Positions 1 to 9,429 are shown, counted from the stretch's first letter. The stretch: 64,000 nucleotides of DNA from an uncultured Clostridium sp. (GCA_900549235.1 URNT01000005.1:60150-124149); one strand, 5' to 3'. A program made the numbers and translations. Notes: generated from the letters alone by a model not told the origin.

Positions 1-678
1 CAGCTGAAGCAGCAGCTCAAAGGTATCCACCTGGATACAGGGCCGCATCCCCTTTCCCACCCACTGGTCATGCCAGATCTGATAATTAGCCTCCCAGCTG
101 ACAAAGATCTCCTCCCTGGGATCTAACTCATCCGTATGGAGCTTCTCTTTTTTCAGCGCCGTATCCCCCGACTGGAGGATGTACATTTTCTCCCGTAAAA
201 TGGGCTCTGCCACAATATTTTTGAAATGGAGATGGTGGTATACAAAGCCCATATCGATCTCATGGTTTTCCAGAAGCCCGTAGATCTCATAGGAGTAGTG
301 GGTGGTGATCTTCATGCTCATATTAAACTCCGGTGTATTTAAGAGCTGGCGGTAAAGCTCAAATAAAATGACGGAATTCATGGTATCTGTACAGCCGATG
401 CTTAAATACAGCTGCTCCCTGCCATGCTGCAGCTGCTGCATCTCCTGCCACAGGGACAGCCACCGCTGTGCAATGGGCACAAATTCCTCCCCCTGGGCCG
501 TAAGCTCGATCTGCTTATAGCCCTTTTTTCTGGTAAGCAGCTTTACATTCAGCTCCTCCTCCAGGCATTTTAAGCGGTGGCTGACGGTGGGCTGGGATAA
601 AAACAGATTTTCCGCCGTTTTGGTAATATTCTTGGTTTTCACGATCATCAGAAAGGTTTCGATCTCCGCCTGTTTCAT
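1..678 (-). CDS. LysR-family transcriptional regulator, 3' end outside the window
   Basis: The first 226 residues are visible; the C-terminus lies before base 1. Residues about 1-60 form the LysR winged helix-turn-helix, with the family hallmark NLFLSQPTVSHRLKCLEEEL at about residues 23-42. The rest begins the periplasmic-binding-like effector domain. The start at 678 is supported by GGAGGA about 6 bases upstream. The gene diverges from the PLP enzyme and ThrE genes to its right, the classic LysR arrangement, so it probably controls them. Its ligand cannot be told from sequence. Confidence 0.85.
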   Translation of the reverse strand, partial: MKQAEIETFLMIVKTKNITKTAENLFLSQPTVSHRLKCLEEELNVKLLTRKKGYKQIELTAQGEEFVPIAQRWLSLWQEMQQLQHGREQLYLSIGCTDTMNSVILFELYRQLLNTPEFNMSMKITTHYSYEIYGLLENHEIDMGFVYHHLHFKNIVAEPILREKMYILQSGDTALKKEKLHTDELDPREEIFVSWEANYQIWHDQWVGKGMRPCIQVDTFELLLQL

Positions 679-709
679 GTCATTTCCTCCAAATATAAAT
701 TTTTTTAAT

Positions 710-738
710 ATTATACAATGAAAATATTCATTTCTCAA
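710..738 (-). promoter_or_regulatory. Promoter of the LysR gene with a dyad in the spacer
   Basis: On the minus strand there is a -35 TTGAGA (733-738), a 17-bp spacer and a perfect -10 TATAAT (710-715). The spacer holds a dyad, AATGAA-N4-TTCATT (717-732), a plausible LysR autoregulatory operator. On the plus strand a TATGAT at 755-760 could be the -10 of the divergent PLP-enzyme gene; its -35 is poor, as expected for an activator-dependent promoter. Protein binding is inference. Confidence 0.55.
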
Positions 739-806
739 CATCTGGATCTGGTGCTATGATAGGGCTGAAACAAACAGGTCAGAAATAACCGGGAGGAATC
801 GATAAG

Positions 807-2099
807 ATGGAAGCATTTGCACATGGAGAATTATTCTCAGAAGAATTTCAAAAAAGCCTGAAGGAACAGTTTTATTACGCCGATGAGGACCCACAGTACG
901 GCCCCCGCCTTTTCTTTGAAAATTCCGGCGGCTCTCTCCGCTTAAAGGCAGCGGTAGAGGCAAAATGCGCCGTTGAGCAGTTTCCTGACTGCCCAGAGCG
1001 CATCCATGACCGGGCCATGGTCTTAAAGGAAATGGTAGCCGGCGGCACAGAGGACATTTTAAAAATCGTTTTCGGCGCTAAAAGCGGCGCCCTGCTGACG
1101 GAGCTGACTGCCTCACAGGCCATGTTCCATATGGTAGGAGCCATTATGGAACATGTAAAAACAGGCACCAACGCCGTAACATCTTCTCTGGAGCACCCCT
1201 CTGCCCATGACGCAGTGGAGTATTACTGCAAAAAAACAGGGAGGGAATTCAGAGTCGTTCCGGCTAACCAGACAACCGGCGGCATTGACACAGAAGAAGT
1301 GCTGAAATATGTGGATAAGGATACGGTGCTTTTAAGCATTATGTCCGCCTCCAACATTTCCGGAAATATAATGGATATAAAGGAGATCGCGGCGCGGGCC
1401 AGGAAGATCAATCCGGATATTTATATTATCTCCGATGCCGTGCAGCACGCCCCTCACGCCGTCATGGACGTGGAGGAGCTGGGAGTGGACGGCATGAACT
1501 TCGCCCCTTATAAATTCTTCGGCATCCGGGGCTGCGGCTTTGCCTATGTATCCGACCGGGTGGCTTCCATGCCCCATCACAAGCTGACAGCCAAGGATCC
1601 CACCGAGTGGTCTCTGGGCACCCCTACTCCTGCCAACTTTCAGGCAATGAGGGCTGTGATCCGCTATGTCTGCTCCATCGGAGCACATTTTATCCAGAGC
1701 AGTGACCCCCGCACCCTGTTTACAGAGGGAATGGAACGGATCCATATGCACGAGCGGGCTCTGCTGTACCGGCTTTTAGAGGGCACCGAAGCGCAGCCGG
1801 GCCTGCGGCATATTCCGGGAGTCAGGGTCTATGTGGATACAGAGGATCTGACTGCCAAGGACCTGATTGTCGCCATGGGTATCCAGGGAATGGATTTTAC
1901 AGAAACTGTAAAAGAGTATCAGAGATGGGGAGTTACTGTATATGAGCGGATTAATACCAGCATTTATTCCAAGCGGATCGTAGAGGCCCTGGGCATCGAT
2001 GGTGCTATCCGCGTATCGCCGCTCCACTGCCACGGCACCGATGATATTGACCGTTTTTTAAAAATTACACAGGAAATAGCTGTTAAATCTCCAAAATAA
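807..2099 (+). CDS. Class V PLP-dependent aminotransferase / cysteine desulfurase-like enzyme
   Basis: This 430-residue protein has the fold type I, class V layout. It shows a substrate/cofactor-loop His in SLEHPS (H130), the PLP-pyridine Asp with following Gln in SDAVQH (D210, Q213), and the Schiff-base lysine in APYKFFGIRG (K236). The family includes cysteine desulfurases, selenocysteine lyases and isopenicillin epimerase-like proteins. The usual SHK is replaced by PYK, and no clear mobile catalytic Cys loop of IscS/SufS was seen, so a Fe-S assembly role is not supported. The start has GGGAGGAA at 791-798. It lies 40 bp before the exporter pair and diverges from a LysR gene, which suggests amino-acid or amine metabolism linked to efflux. 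Confidence 0.8.
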   Translation: MEAFAHGELFSEEFQKSLKEQFYYADEDPQYGPRLFFENSGGSLRLKAAVEAKCAVEQFPDCPERIHDRAMVLKEMVAGGTEDILKIVFGAKSGALLTELTASQAMFHMVGAIMEHVKTGTNAVTSSLEHPSAHDAVEYYCKKTGREFRVVPANQTTGGIDTEEVLKYVDKDTVLLSIMSASNISGNIMDIKEIAARARKINPDIYIISDAVQHAPHAVMDVEELGVDGMNFAPYKFFGIRGCGFAYVSDRVASMPHHKLTAKDPTEWSLGTPTPANFQAMRAVIRYVCSIGAHFIQSSDPRTLFTEGMERIHMHERALLYRLLEGTEAQPGLRHIPGVRVYVDTEDLTAKDLIVAMGIQGMDFTETVKEYQRWGVTVYERINTSIYSKRIVEALGIDGAIRVSPLHCHGTDDIDRFLKITQEIAVKSPK

Positions 2100-2139
2100 T
2101 GCTATACTGTCCCTGACAGAATAGATCCGAGGTAACAGT

Positions 2140-2934
2140 ATGACACACCAGGGAAATCCGCAGGCTCCAGATCCCATCACACCCTATCTGGACCTGTTTA
2201 TGGAAATTGGAAAAGAAATGTTAGAGGCAGGGGCGGAGATCCACCGGGTAGAGGACACGATCTTCCGTCTCTGCCATGCCTACGAAATGGAGGGAACGGA
2301 GATTTTTGCCATCCGTTCCCTGATTTTAGTCAGTGTAAAGGACGAGGCCGGACAGGTTTATACCCATTCAAGGAGGATCTACAACCTGGGAATCCACATG
2401 GGCCGGCTGGAGGATCTAAATGACCTCTCCCGCCATCTCTGCGCCAAAAAACCGGAGCCGGAGGAGATCCGCCGCCTTCTTGATCAGTGCTGCAGCCGCC
2501 GGTATGTCTCATCCTGGGAGATGATGGCCGGCTACGCCCTGGCCGCCTCCTCCTTTGCCTGCTTTTTCGGCGGCGGATTAAGGGACGGAATTGCCGCCGG
2601 CTGTCTGGGGCTGATCCTTTATGCCATGGATCAGAAGCTCCAGAAGGCCAACCAGCGGCTTCTTTACACCGTAGCCGCCTCCATGGTTCTTGGCTTCTGC
2701 GCCAGGCTGTGGAACCTCTTTGGAGATATGGCGGGGCTTGGTTTTATGACAGATAAGATTATGATCGGCACCATTATGCTGCTGATTCCCGGTATGGCCT
2801 TTATGAACTCCATCCGGGATATGCTGAACAACAATGCCATCAACGGCCTGTTCAGCTGCCTGGACGCCGTTTTGACCGCCGCGGCCATCGCGGCCGGCTT
2901 TGCCATACCGATGATGATCATGGGAGGTATCTGA
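2140..2934 (+). CDS. ThrE-type threonine/serine exporter, larger subunit (DUF1212, YjjP-like)
   Basis: The 264-residue protein has a soluble N-terminal half with the DUF1212 hallmark GAEIHRVEDT at residues 31-40, then about five hydrophobic segments from residue 128 on. In Corynebacterium ThrE the two halves are one polypeptide that exports threonine and serine; in many Firmicutes and in E. coli YjjP/YjjB they are separate. The start has GAGGT 6 bases upstream. The next gene begins two bases after the stop, so the two are translationally coupled. Substrate is inferred from the family. Confidence 0.85.
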   Translation: MTHQGNPQAPDPITPYLDLFMEIGKEMLEAGAEIHRVEDTIFRLCHAYEMEGTEIFAIRSLILVSVKDEAGQVYTHSRRIYNLGIHMGRLEDLNDLSRHLCAKKPEPEEIRRLLDQCCSRRYVSSWEMMAGYALAASSFACFFGGGLRDGIAAGCLGLILYAMDQKLQKANQRLLYTVAASMVLGFCARLWNLFGDMAGLGFMTDKIMIGTIMLLIPGMAFMNSIRDMLNNNAINGLFSCLDAVLTAAAIAAGFAIPMMIMGGI

Positions 2935-2936
2935 CT

Positions 2937-3380
2937 GTGAAGGAGCTTTTATTTCAGACCATAGCCGCGGCCCTGGGTTCCCTGGCCTTTGGCATCGTGT
3001 ACCGTGAAAAGGCCATACGGCTTCCTGTAGTAGCGGCAGGAGGCGGCATCTCCTGGTTTTTATACCGCGTCTTTTTTTATCTGTCCGGAAGCATCTTTTT
3101 AAGCAATATGGCGGCGGCTGTTTTTGCCACCGCGTTTTCCGATGTCTGCGCCAGAAGGCTGAAAGCACCGGTGATCATCTTCCTTCTGCCCTGCCTGATC
3201 CCCATGGTTCCGGGAGGCGGGCTGTATTACACCCTGAGCTTTACCCTCTTAAAGGAGCTGGGACAGGCATTTTCCTATCTGGAAAGCACCATGGCGGCGG
3301 CCTTCGGCATTGCTGCGGGAGTAGTGGTGGTATCTGTTTATCCTAAAACCAGGAGAAGGGCCATTTTAAAGCGTCCCTGA
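2937..3380 (+). CDS. ThrE-type threonine/serine exporter, smaller subunit (DUF3815, YjjB-like)
   Basis: The 147-residue, almost wholly hydrophobic protein has four to five predicted membrane segments and the family signature LPCLIPMVPGGGLYYTLSF at about residues 82-100. It starts with GTG at 2937, supported by GGGAGGT about 8 bases upstream inside the end of the larger subunit gene. It is the expected membrane partner of the preceding protein. Downstream it converges on the AstE-like gene with only 34 bp between, and no clear terminator was found there. Confidence 0.8.
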   Translation: MKELLFQTIAAALGSLAFGIVYREKAIRLPVVAAGGGISWFLYRVFFYLSGSIFLSNMAAAVFATAFSDVCARRLKAPVIIFLLPCLIPMVPGGGLYYTLSFTLLKELGQAFSYLESTMAAAFGIAAGVVVVSVYPKTRRRAILKRP

Positions 3381-3414
3381 AACTGCACCCTTCCCATGGC
3401 TTTCATGACCTATT

Positions 3415-4353
3415 TCAATGTGGTATTTTCCCATATGCAATCAATGCTTCTCCTGCCCTCACTCCCAGAGCTGTAGTATGGTATAGGACAACTCCATCAA
3501 ATTCCGCCAGAAGCTCCGTCCTTTTCCCCTCCGGCCAGGCTTCAAACACCCCTAATTTCTCCTTGCGGCATACTTTTTTCCCAGCTGTGGTACAAGGGTA
3601 CCAGAATCCATCGGAGGCTGCCTCCTCATAAACCGCTTCTTTTATATCTGTCTGAGGAATTTCTTTATAAGAAGCTTCTTTTATCCCAAGAAATGCCATG
3701 ATACGAAGCATATCATTCATGCAGGCCTCTACCTCAGTTTCTGACCACAGACCGCCTGCGCCCCGTTCAAGCAGAAGAGACGGAATCTGTTTCTGTACAG
3801 CCCAGCTGTACAGTCCGTTTTTAGCCTGAGAGCTTACCCGGTAAGATACCGATAATGCTTTTGCCGCTTGGAGAGCGCTGTCATTTACAGCCGGCTCTCC
3901 TTTTGTTGGATAAAAGACCAGGGGAATCAGATCTTCGCTGCTGTCTCCACTGTGTAAATCAATTAAAAAATCTGCATAGGGATAAATCTGTCTTTCCATG
4001 ACATACGCAATCCGGCTGGAAACCGTTCCGTCCGGCCTTCCAGGAAAAGCCCTGTTCAGATTTTCCCCATCTTCTGGAACCACCTGTTTTCTGCCATCAA
4101 AAAATCCTCCTCTGTTCATGAGAGGAATCAATATCACATTTCCTGACAGTTCCATGGGATCAAGCATTTCAGACATTCGTTTCGCCGCCTCTATCCCCAC
4201 ATACTCGCAGCCATGAACTCCTGCCGTTATTACCAGCGTTTTTCCCTGCTTTTTTCCGCAGATACAGATTCCATCTAGGGCTTCTGCCTGCGGAACCGGA
4301 ATTTTTATGCTTTTCTTTTCTCCAGCCTCTATCTTATATCCGCAAACGATCAT
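3415..4353 (-). CDS. AstE/aspartoacylase-type zinc carboxypeptidase-like deacylase (M14 superfamily)
   Basis: The 312-residue protein carries the zinc site of the succinylglutamate desuccinylase/aspartoacylase family: H47 and E50 in VHGCE, and H134 in IDLHSGD. The substrate-binding pair N100-R101 lies in ENLNRAFPG. Such enzymes cleave N-acyl or peptide-like bonds of small amino-acid derivatives in the cytoplasm. It is the last gene of the ABC-importer operon and overlaps the preceding ATPase gene by 4 bp (ATGA). This suggests that it processes the imported ligand, for example an N-acylated amino acid or short peptide. The exact substrate is unknown. Confidence 0.8.
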   Translation of the reverse strand: MIVCGYKIEAGEKKSIKIPVPQAEALDGICICGKKQGKTLVITAGVHGCEYVGIEAAKRMSEMLDPMELSGNVILIPLMNRGGFFDGRKQVVPEDGENLNRAFPGRPDGTVSSRIAYVMERQIYPYADFLIDLHSGDSSEDLIPLVFYPTKGEPAVNDSALQAAKALSVSYRVSSQAKNGLYSWAVQKQIPSLLLERGAGGLWSETEVEACMNDMLRIMAFLGIKEASYKEIPQTDIKEAVYEEAASDGFWYPCTTAGKKVCRKEKLGVFEAWPEGKRTELLAEFDGVVLYHTTALGVRAGEALIAYGKIPH

Positions 4354-5144
4354 GACGCCTCCTCTGTGTCAAAAACTACGATGGATTCCAGAAGTTTTTT
4401 TGCATAGGTATCCTTTGTTTCGTTCAAATGTTTTACCGGAAGATACTCAGTTACCCTTCCCTGATACAAAAAGAGTACATCATCACAAAGGTAGGTTATG
4501 GATGTAAGATCATGGGTAATGAAAATGTAGGTCAGACCTAGCTTTTCCTTTAATTCCAGCAAAAGATCCATGATCTGAACCTGAGTATGGGCATCCAGCG
4601 AGGAAATTGCCTCGTCAAATAAGATCAATTCCGGATTACATGCAACCGCCCGGGCAATGCAGACTCGCTGCAGCTGTCCCCCTGACAGTTCATGTGGAAA
4701 CCGGTCAGCAAAACCAGACGGCAGACCTACCAGTTCCAGCAGCCGGCTGATCTCCTCTTCCTGATCAAGTGTTTCCTTCTCCCGTCTTTGACGGACAGAA
4801 AGACCTTCTTTCAAAATGTCTGCCACCCTGAAACGAGGATTTGCTGAAGTTGTATAATCCTGAAAAACAATACTTAATTGATTCTGCAGTTTTCTGCGGC
4901 CCTCTTTTGAGCCATATACAGAAACACCATTGAGAAGCACCGTTCCCGAATCCGGTTTTAAAAGTCCGCATAACACTCGGCCCATGGTAGACTTCCCGCT
5001 TCCGGATTCTCCCAAAACGCCGAGACAGGTTCCTTTTTTCACTTCCGCTGATACATCAAATAAAACCTGCTGCTTTGTATGTCCAAATAGTTTGTCCTGG
5101 CGTTCGCTGCGGAAACTGACGCATATCTTATCCAGCTTGAGCAT
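4350..5144 (-). CDS. Oligopeptide/nickel-type ABC transporter ATPase (DppF/OppF-like)
   Basis: The 264-residue ABC ATPase has Walker A GESGSGKST at residues 45-53, signature LSGGQLQR starting at 153 and Walker B LILFDE at 173-178. It is the second of two paired ATPases, as is usual for peptide/nickel importers. It lacks the long C-terminal oligopeptide-binding extension of full-length OppF, which is common for shorter clostridial versions. The coding region overlaps the DppD-like gene by 17 bp and the deacylase gene by 4 bp, so the three are one transcription unit. Confidence 0.87.
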   Translation of the reverse strand: MLKLDKICVSFRSERQDKLFGHTKQQVLFDVSAEVKKGTCLGVLGESGSGKSTMGRVLCGLLKPDSGTVLLNGVSVYGSKEGRRKLQNQLSIVFQDYTTSANPRFRVADILKEGLSVRQRREKETLDQEEEISRLLELVGLPSGFADRFPHELSGGQLQRVCIARAVACNPELILFDEAISSLDAHTQVQIMDLLLELKEKLGLTYIFITHDLTSITYLCDDVLFLYQGRVTEYLPVKHLNETKDTYAKKLLESIVVFDTEEAS

Positions 5145-5967
5145 GACTGCACTCCTTTCCTTCCAGCGCTCGTCTGTATTTTCTCATAACATCGGTCCGT
5201 TTTTCAATCAGCAGCCTTGTATATGGATCTGCCGCATGATGGATAATATGATGAAAATTCCCCTGATCCACCACCTGTCCCTGATTCAGTACCACAATTT
5301 TATCCGCTACCCGTGAAATGGCATTTAAATCATGAGAAATAAAAATCATAGCTGTCTTGTGCTTTTGTTTGATTGTTACAAATTCATTTAAAATCTCACA
5401 TTGGGTAATAGCATCGATTGCAGTGGTTGGCTCATCTGCAATCAACAGAGATGGTTCCATGGACATGGCGATTCCGATCATAATGCGCTGCAGCATCCCG
5501 CCAGAAAGCTGGTGAGGATATTTTTCCAGCACCTCCTCCGGATTTCGGATCTGCATTTTATTTAACATTTCAATGGATCGCTCTTTCATTTCCCTGGCAT
5601 CCCATTTGTGATGGGCTGCAAATGTTTCTGTGATCTGACTGCCAATGCGGTACAGAGGATCAAAGCATGTCACGGGATTCTGCAGCACAATTCCAATCTG
5701 GCCGCCTCTCAGCCTGCGCAGTTCCTCTGCATTCTTTCCAATCAGCTCGTCTCCCTGAAATTTTGCACTTCCGGAAACAACAAAATTTTTATCCAGAAGT
5801 CCCATTGCAGCCTTGATTGACATGGATTTTCCGCTTCCGGATTCTCCCAAAATTCCCAGGCATTCCCCCTGCATCACAGAAAAAGTAACTCCTTTTACCA
5901 AATCCGTCCTCTGCTTTTTTCCCCGCAGCGATACCTGAAGATTATTCAGCTCAAATACAGGCGTCAT
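5128..5967 (-). CDS. Oligopeptide/nickel-type ABC transporter ATPase (DppD/OppD-like)
   Basis: The 279-residue ATPase has Walker A GESGSGKS at residues 41-48, signature LSGGMLQR starting at 154 and Walker B LLIADEP at 174-180. The C-terminal tail is reminiscent of the oligo_HPY region, but the Cys motif that binds the 4Fe-4S cluster in some DppD proteins was not recognised. It heterodimerises with the DppF-like protein to drive import. It overlaps the upstream permease gene by 4 bp (ATGA). Confidence 0.87.
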   Translation of the reverse strand: MTPVFELNNLQVSLRGKKQRTDLVKGVTFSVMQGECLGILGESGSGKSMSIKAAMGLLDKNFVVSGSAKFQGDELIGKNAEELRRLRGGQIGIVLQNPVTCFDPLYRIGSQITETFAAHHKWDAREMKERSIEMLNKMQIRNPEEVLEKYPHQLSGGMLQRIMIGIAMSMEPSLLIADEPTTAIDAITQCEILNEFVTIKQKHKTAMIFISHDLNAISRVADKIVVLNQGQVVDQGNFHHIIHHAADPYTRLLIEKRTDVMRKYRRALEGKECSHAQAG

Positions 5968-6788
5968 TTTGCCACCTCCTTTGGATCAAGAACATCCCGC
6001 ATAGCATCTCCAAGCAGATTAAAGCAGCAAACCAATGCAACGATTGCAATTCCCGGTGCAAGCATCTGGGTTGGATTGCTGGTCAGGACCTCCTTCGCCT
6101 CATTCAGCATAGCTCCCCATTCGGGCGTCGGTGCCTGAACTCCCAGACCTAAAAAAGATAAGGTAGAGATGTTAATAATTGCCCATCCAATATCCAATGA
6201 AGCCAGAACTGCCAGATCAGAAGTAATGGAAGGCAGCAGATGACGGAACAGGATAAATCGCTCCGGCATACCTACACATCGAGAAAACCGGACAAAGTTT
6301 TTATCGCGATACTGCATGACGCCGGTACGGATCATTCGGGCATACCAGGCCCATTTAATAAATACATTTGCAATAATTACATTCTGGACACTGACTCCCA
6401 GCAATGCCACCACTGCAAATACCATAATCTGGCTGGGAAAGGAAAGCATCACATCTACAATCCGCATGATAATTTCCTCTGCAATCCCTCTGAAATATCC
6501 GGCCATAATGCCCAGAACAGCCCCTATTCCAATGGTTCCGACCATTGTCAGCGCTGCCAGCCCCAGGGTGGGACGAATCCCGTAGATCATGCGGGAAAGC
6601 ACACATCTGCCCAGCTGGTCCGTTCCAAGAGGATATTCTGCACTGTATGATGCAAACTTATTGATGATATTGGTTTCATATGGATCATTTGGCGCAATTA
6701 CAGGCGCAAAAATACCAATAAGAGCAATCATCAAAACTGTAAGTGCTGTAAAAACAGCTGTTCTGTTCTGAAAAAAACGCTTTGCCAT
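5964..6788 (-). CDS. Peptide/nickel ABC transporter permease (DppC/NikC-like)
   Basis: The 274-residue membrane protein starts with the DppC-type single helix (about residues 12-32), followed by PLGTDQLGRCVLSR near residues 53-66, typical of this subunit. The permease core has the EAA-loop sequence around residues 170-190. About six helices are predicted. It pairs with the DppB-like subunit, whose gene ends 5 bp upstream. Family assignment is firm; substrate is not. Confidence 0.87.
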   Translation of the reverse strand: MAKRFFQNRTAVFTALTVLMIALIGIFAPVIAPNDPYETNIINKFASYSAEYPLGTDQLGRCVLSRMIYGIRPTLGLAALTMVGTIGIGAVLGIMAGYFRGIAEEIIMRIVDVMLSFPSQIMVFAVVALLGVSVQNVIIANVFIKWAWYARMIRTGVMQYRDKNFVRFSRCVGMPERFILFRHLLPSITSDLAVLASLDIGWAIINISTLSFLGLGVQAPTPEWGAMLNEAKEVLTSNPTQMLAPGIAIVALVCCFNLLGDAMRDVLDPKEVAK

Positions 6789-6793
6789 TGCCC

Positions 6794-7732
6794 CTAATTC
6801 TCCTTTCTCAGCCGCGGATCAGATACCGTCTGTAAAATATCAAATATCAGATTAAACACTACAAAGAGAACGCCGATCAGCAAAACATAGGTCTGAATGA
6901 CCGGATAATCTCTGTTAAAAATGGAACTGATGCACAAAGTTCCAAGACCAGGCCATGAAAATACATTTTCCACAACAATCGTACCTGATATCAGCTGTGG
7001 AATACTCATTCCCATTGCAACAATACAGGTGTGCATGGAATTTTTAAGAACATGCCTGACCCAGATGGATTTTGGCGGCAGTCCCCTGACATTGGCATAA
7101 AGGACATAATCCTGTTTCATGTTTTCCAGCATATTATTCCGGATCAGCCGGATATAGGTGGATATATAGCTTAATGCCACCGTAAATGCAGGCAGAATCA
7201 AATGCTTCCATGTGCCATTTCCATTGGTAGGCAGCCATCCAAATTTTACACCGATTGCCCACATCAGCAGCAGCCCTACCCAGTAAGGCGGCATTGCTGT
7301 CGTGACAAACACAATGCTTCGCATGATTTTGTCAAACCAGCCGTCCTTATATACTGCGCATAAAAATCCTATGGGAACGCTTAAAAGCAGGACAATCACA
7401 AAAGAAGCTCCCGCAAGCTGCAGGGTGGCCGGAAGGCATCTTATGATTTCTCCTGCTACGGTTCTTTTGGGATTCACATAGCTGATTCCAAAATCTCCCT
7501 GCAGGCATCCTGCAAGCCAGTCAAAATAGCGGATCAAAAACGGTTTATTTAGTCCAAGCATTTCCTCCATTCTGGCAATCGCTTCTTCTGTTATCACAGG
7601 CATTTGCTGTACCCTCAGAGCTACCTCTGCAGGATTTGACGGAATAAGATTGATAAACAGAAAGCAGATAAACGAAATCGCAAACAGCAATGGAACCGCC
7701 ATCAGCAGACGGCGTATTACATATCGTTTCAC
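6794..7732 (-). CDS. Peptide/nickel ABC transporter permease (DppB/NikB-like)
   Basis: The 312-residue permease begins with the typical MKRYVIRRLL amphipathic start and first helix, then a periplasmic segment and a five-helix BPD_transp_1 core with an EAA loop near residues 215-235. It forms the translocation channel with the DppC-like protein. The gene follows the solute-binding-protein gene, from which it is separated by 77 bp containing a hairpin terminator; read-through would give less permease than binding protein. Confidence 0.87.
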   Translation of the reverse strand: MKRYVIRRLLMAVPLLFAISFICFLFINLIPSNPAEVALRVQQMPVITEEAIARMEEMLGLNKPFLIRYFDWLAGCLQGDFGISYVNPKRTVAGEIIRCLPATLQLAGASFVIVLLLSVPIGFLCAVYKDGWFDKIMRSIVFVTTAMPPYWVGLLLMWAIGVKFGWLPTNGNGTWKHLILPAFTVALSYISTYIRLIRNNMLENMKQDYVLYANVRGLPPKSIWVRHVLKNSMHTCIVAMGMSIPQLISGTIVVENVFSWPGLGTLCISSIFNRDYPVIQTYVLLIGVLFVVFNLIFDILQTVSDPRLRKEN

Positions 7733-7773
7733 AGGTTTTCTCCCTTCTTATGAATTTTCAGATGCTGTCTTAA

Positions 7774-7804
7774 AAAAAGCCGCTTCCCAAAAGAAACGGC
7801 TTTT
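7774..7804 (-). terminator. Intra-operon terminator/attenuator between binding protein and permeases
   Basis: An AAAAAGCCG / CGGCTTTT stem is followed on the minus strand by a run of T residues. It lies just after the binding-protein stop codon (7810) and before the permease genes, where importer operons often place a leaky terminator to overproduce the binding protein. Confidence 0.7.
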
Positions 7805-7809
7805 CCTGA

Positions 7810-9429
7810 TTATTCAAAATACATATCGGAAAAAGGAACATCATACTGGTCTGTTCCAAAATGAACGCCTTTTAAATCTTTTGTATAAAGAGCCTTGTTG
7901 CACTCAAAGGTCAGCGGAATGTATACGGCATCCTCATGCAGACGAGTAAGCACGAACCGGTACAGCTCCTGACGTTCTTCCTCATCTGTGGTAATCAGAA
8001 TATTGGTAATCGCCTGGTCAATTTCTTTCTTATCCGCCAGTCCCTGCTGTGCCGCAAAATCGCCGTAAACCGGAGCTCTCATTGCCGCCAGAGAAGACTG
8101 AGGATCATAAGGCATACCCCAGCAGATATTAAATACCATATCAAAATTACCCGCTTTCATGTTATCCCGATAAGACTGCTCCTCTTCTCCGTGTATGTTG
8201 AGGGAAATTCCCAGTTTCAGATACTCGCTCTGCAGATATTCGGAAATCGTTTTTTCTGTCACACTGTCACTGTTATATAATAAATCCAGCTCCAGTTTTT
8301 TCCCGTCTTTCTCCCGAATACCGCTGCTTCCCATTACCCATCCCGCTTCATCCAGCATATTAGATGCTGTTTCCGTACTGTATTCATACGGCTTTAACTC
8401 CACATCGCAATAAGGAATCGTAGCTGCGTAAAGAGTATCTGCCGGCTGCTCCAGACCATAAAAAATGCCTTCAGAAATTGCCGTTCTGTTTGTTGCATGC
8501 TGCAGCGCCTGACGAACAGCTGTATCACTGAGAATATCATTTGTAGTGTTTAACACAATATGTCTTGTGGATGTAGGGTCGGAAAGAGCAACTTCAAATT
8601 TATCACTTTCTACATACTGGCTGATGGCATCTGCATCCAGCATGTTTTTTCCAAAAATCAGATCAATCTCTCCTGACTCCAGCGCCATAATACGGGTCTG
8701 ATTATCAGGAATTACTTTTACTGTAATCTTCTCAATTTCAGGCTTTTCTCCCCAGTAATTTTCATTACGCTCAAATACAGCGTATTGATCTGTCTCAAAA
8801 TCGCTAAGCACATAGGGACCTGTTCCGATATATCCATTTACTCCGTCTTTTGTGCTTCCGTCAATCATACAATTCGGAGAAATCATTGCGAAAGGACGGA
8901 TACAGCCTAATTCTGTAAGCATTGGATAATACGCTTCGCTTAGTTCTATTACAAATGTATGGTCATCCGGCGCCGATACTCCAACCAGCAGATTCATCAT
9001 TTCCAGCCATGTATGACGCTCCTTGTTCTCAATAATTGCATTGAAATTCGCTAAAATTGCATTTGCATCGCAAACGGTTCCATCAGAAAATGTAACTCCA
9101 TCGCGAATTTTAAATGTATATACTTTTCCATCCTCGCTGACTGTCCAGCTTTCTGCCAGACAACCCTCATACCCATCTTCTGTAATACTCACAAGAGTAT
9201 CATACAAAATGCTTTGAGCATACATTTCGCCTGCATACAGATGCGGATTTAAATCGCGAATATCCCGGTAATTTACAAAAACCAATTCCTGACTTGAAGC
9301 CTCGGATGCAGCGGATGATTCAGATGCTGCTGTTGATACGGATGATGCAGCTTCTTTCTGACTGCATCCGCTTAAAATACCCAGTGCCAGGATTCCTCCC
9401 AGAACCAATGCCGGAAACCTTTTTTTCAT
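7810..9429 (-). CDS. Family 5 extracellular solute-binding lipoprotein (peptide/nickel type)
   Basis: The 539-residue protein has a lipoprotein signal peptide with lipobox LSGC (Cys22), then a Ser/Ala-rich linker (about residues 26-48) and the SBP_bac_5 fold. Hallmarks include LAESWTVSEDGKVYTFKIRD (about residues 87-106) and GTGPYVL. It would bind ligand at the outer face of the membrane and deliver it to the Dpp-like permease. Family 5 proteins bind peptides, nickel complexes, opines or sugars, so the ligand is undetermined. The LysR gene lies immediately upstream on the same strand. Confidence 0.88.
   Translation of the reverse strand: MKKRFPALVLGGILALGILSGCSQKEAASSVSTAASESSAASEASSQELVFVNYRDIRDLNPHLYAGEMYAQSILYDTLVSITEDGYEGCLAESWTVSEDGKVYTFKIRDGVTFSDGTVCDANAILANFNAIIENKERHTWLEMMNLLVGVSAPDDHTFVIELSEAYYPMLTELGCIRPFAMISPNCMIDGSTKDGVNGYIGTGPYVLSDFETDQYAVFERNENYWGEKPEIEKITVKVIPDNQTRIMALESGEIDLIFGKNMLDADAISQYVESDKFEVALSDPTSTRHIVLNTTNDILSDTAVRQALQHATNRTAISEGIFYGLEQPADTLYAATIPYCDVELKPYEYSTETASNMLDEAGWVMGSSGIREKDGKKLELDLLYNSDSVTEKTISEYLQSEYLKLGISLNIHGEEEQSYRDNMKAGNFDMVFNICWGMPYDPQSSLAAMRAPVYGDFAAQQGLADKKEIDQAITNILITTDEEERQELYRFVLTRLHEDAVYIPLTFECNKALYTKDLKGVHFGTDQYDVPFSDMYFE

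Noticed and set aside
1332..1751. Minus-strand open frame within the PLP-enzyme gene
   Set aside because: It overlaps a well-supported coding sequence and has no family features.
2578..3168. A 196-codon minus-strand open frame across the thrE genes
   Set aside because: It is antisense to two coupled exporter genes, with no ribosome site and no recognisable domain.
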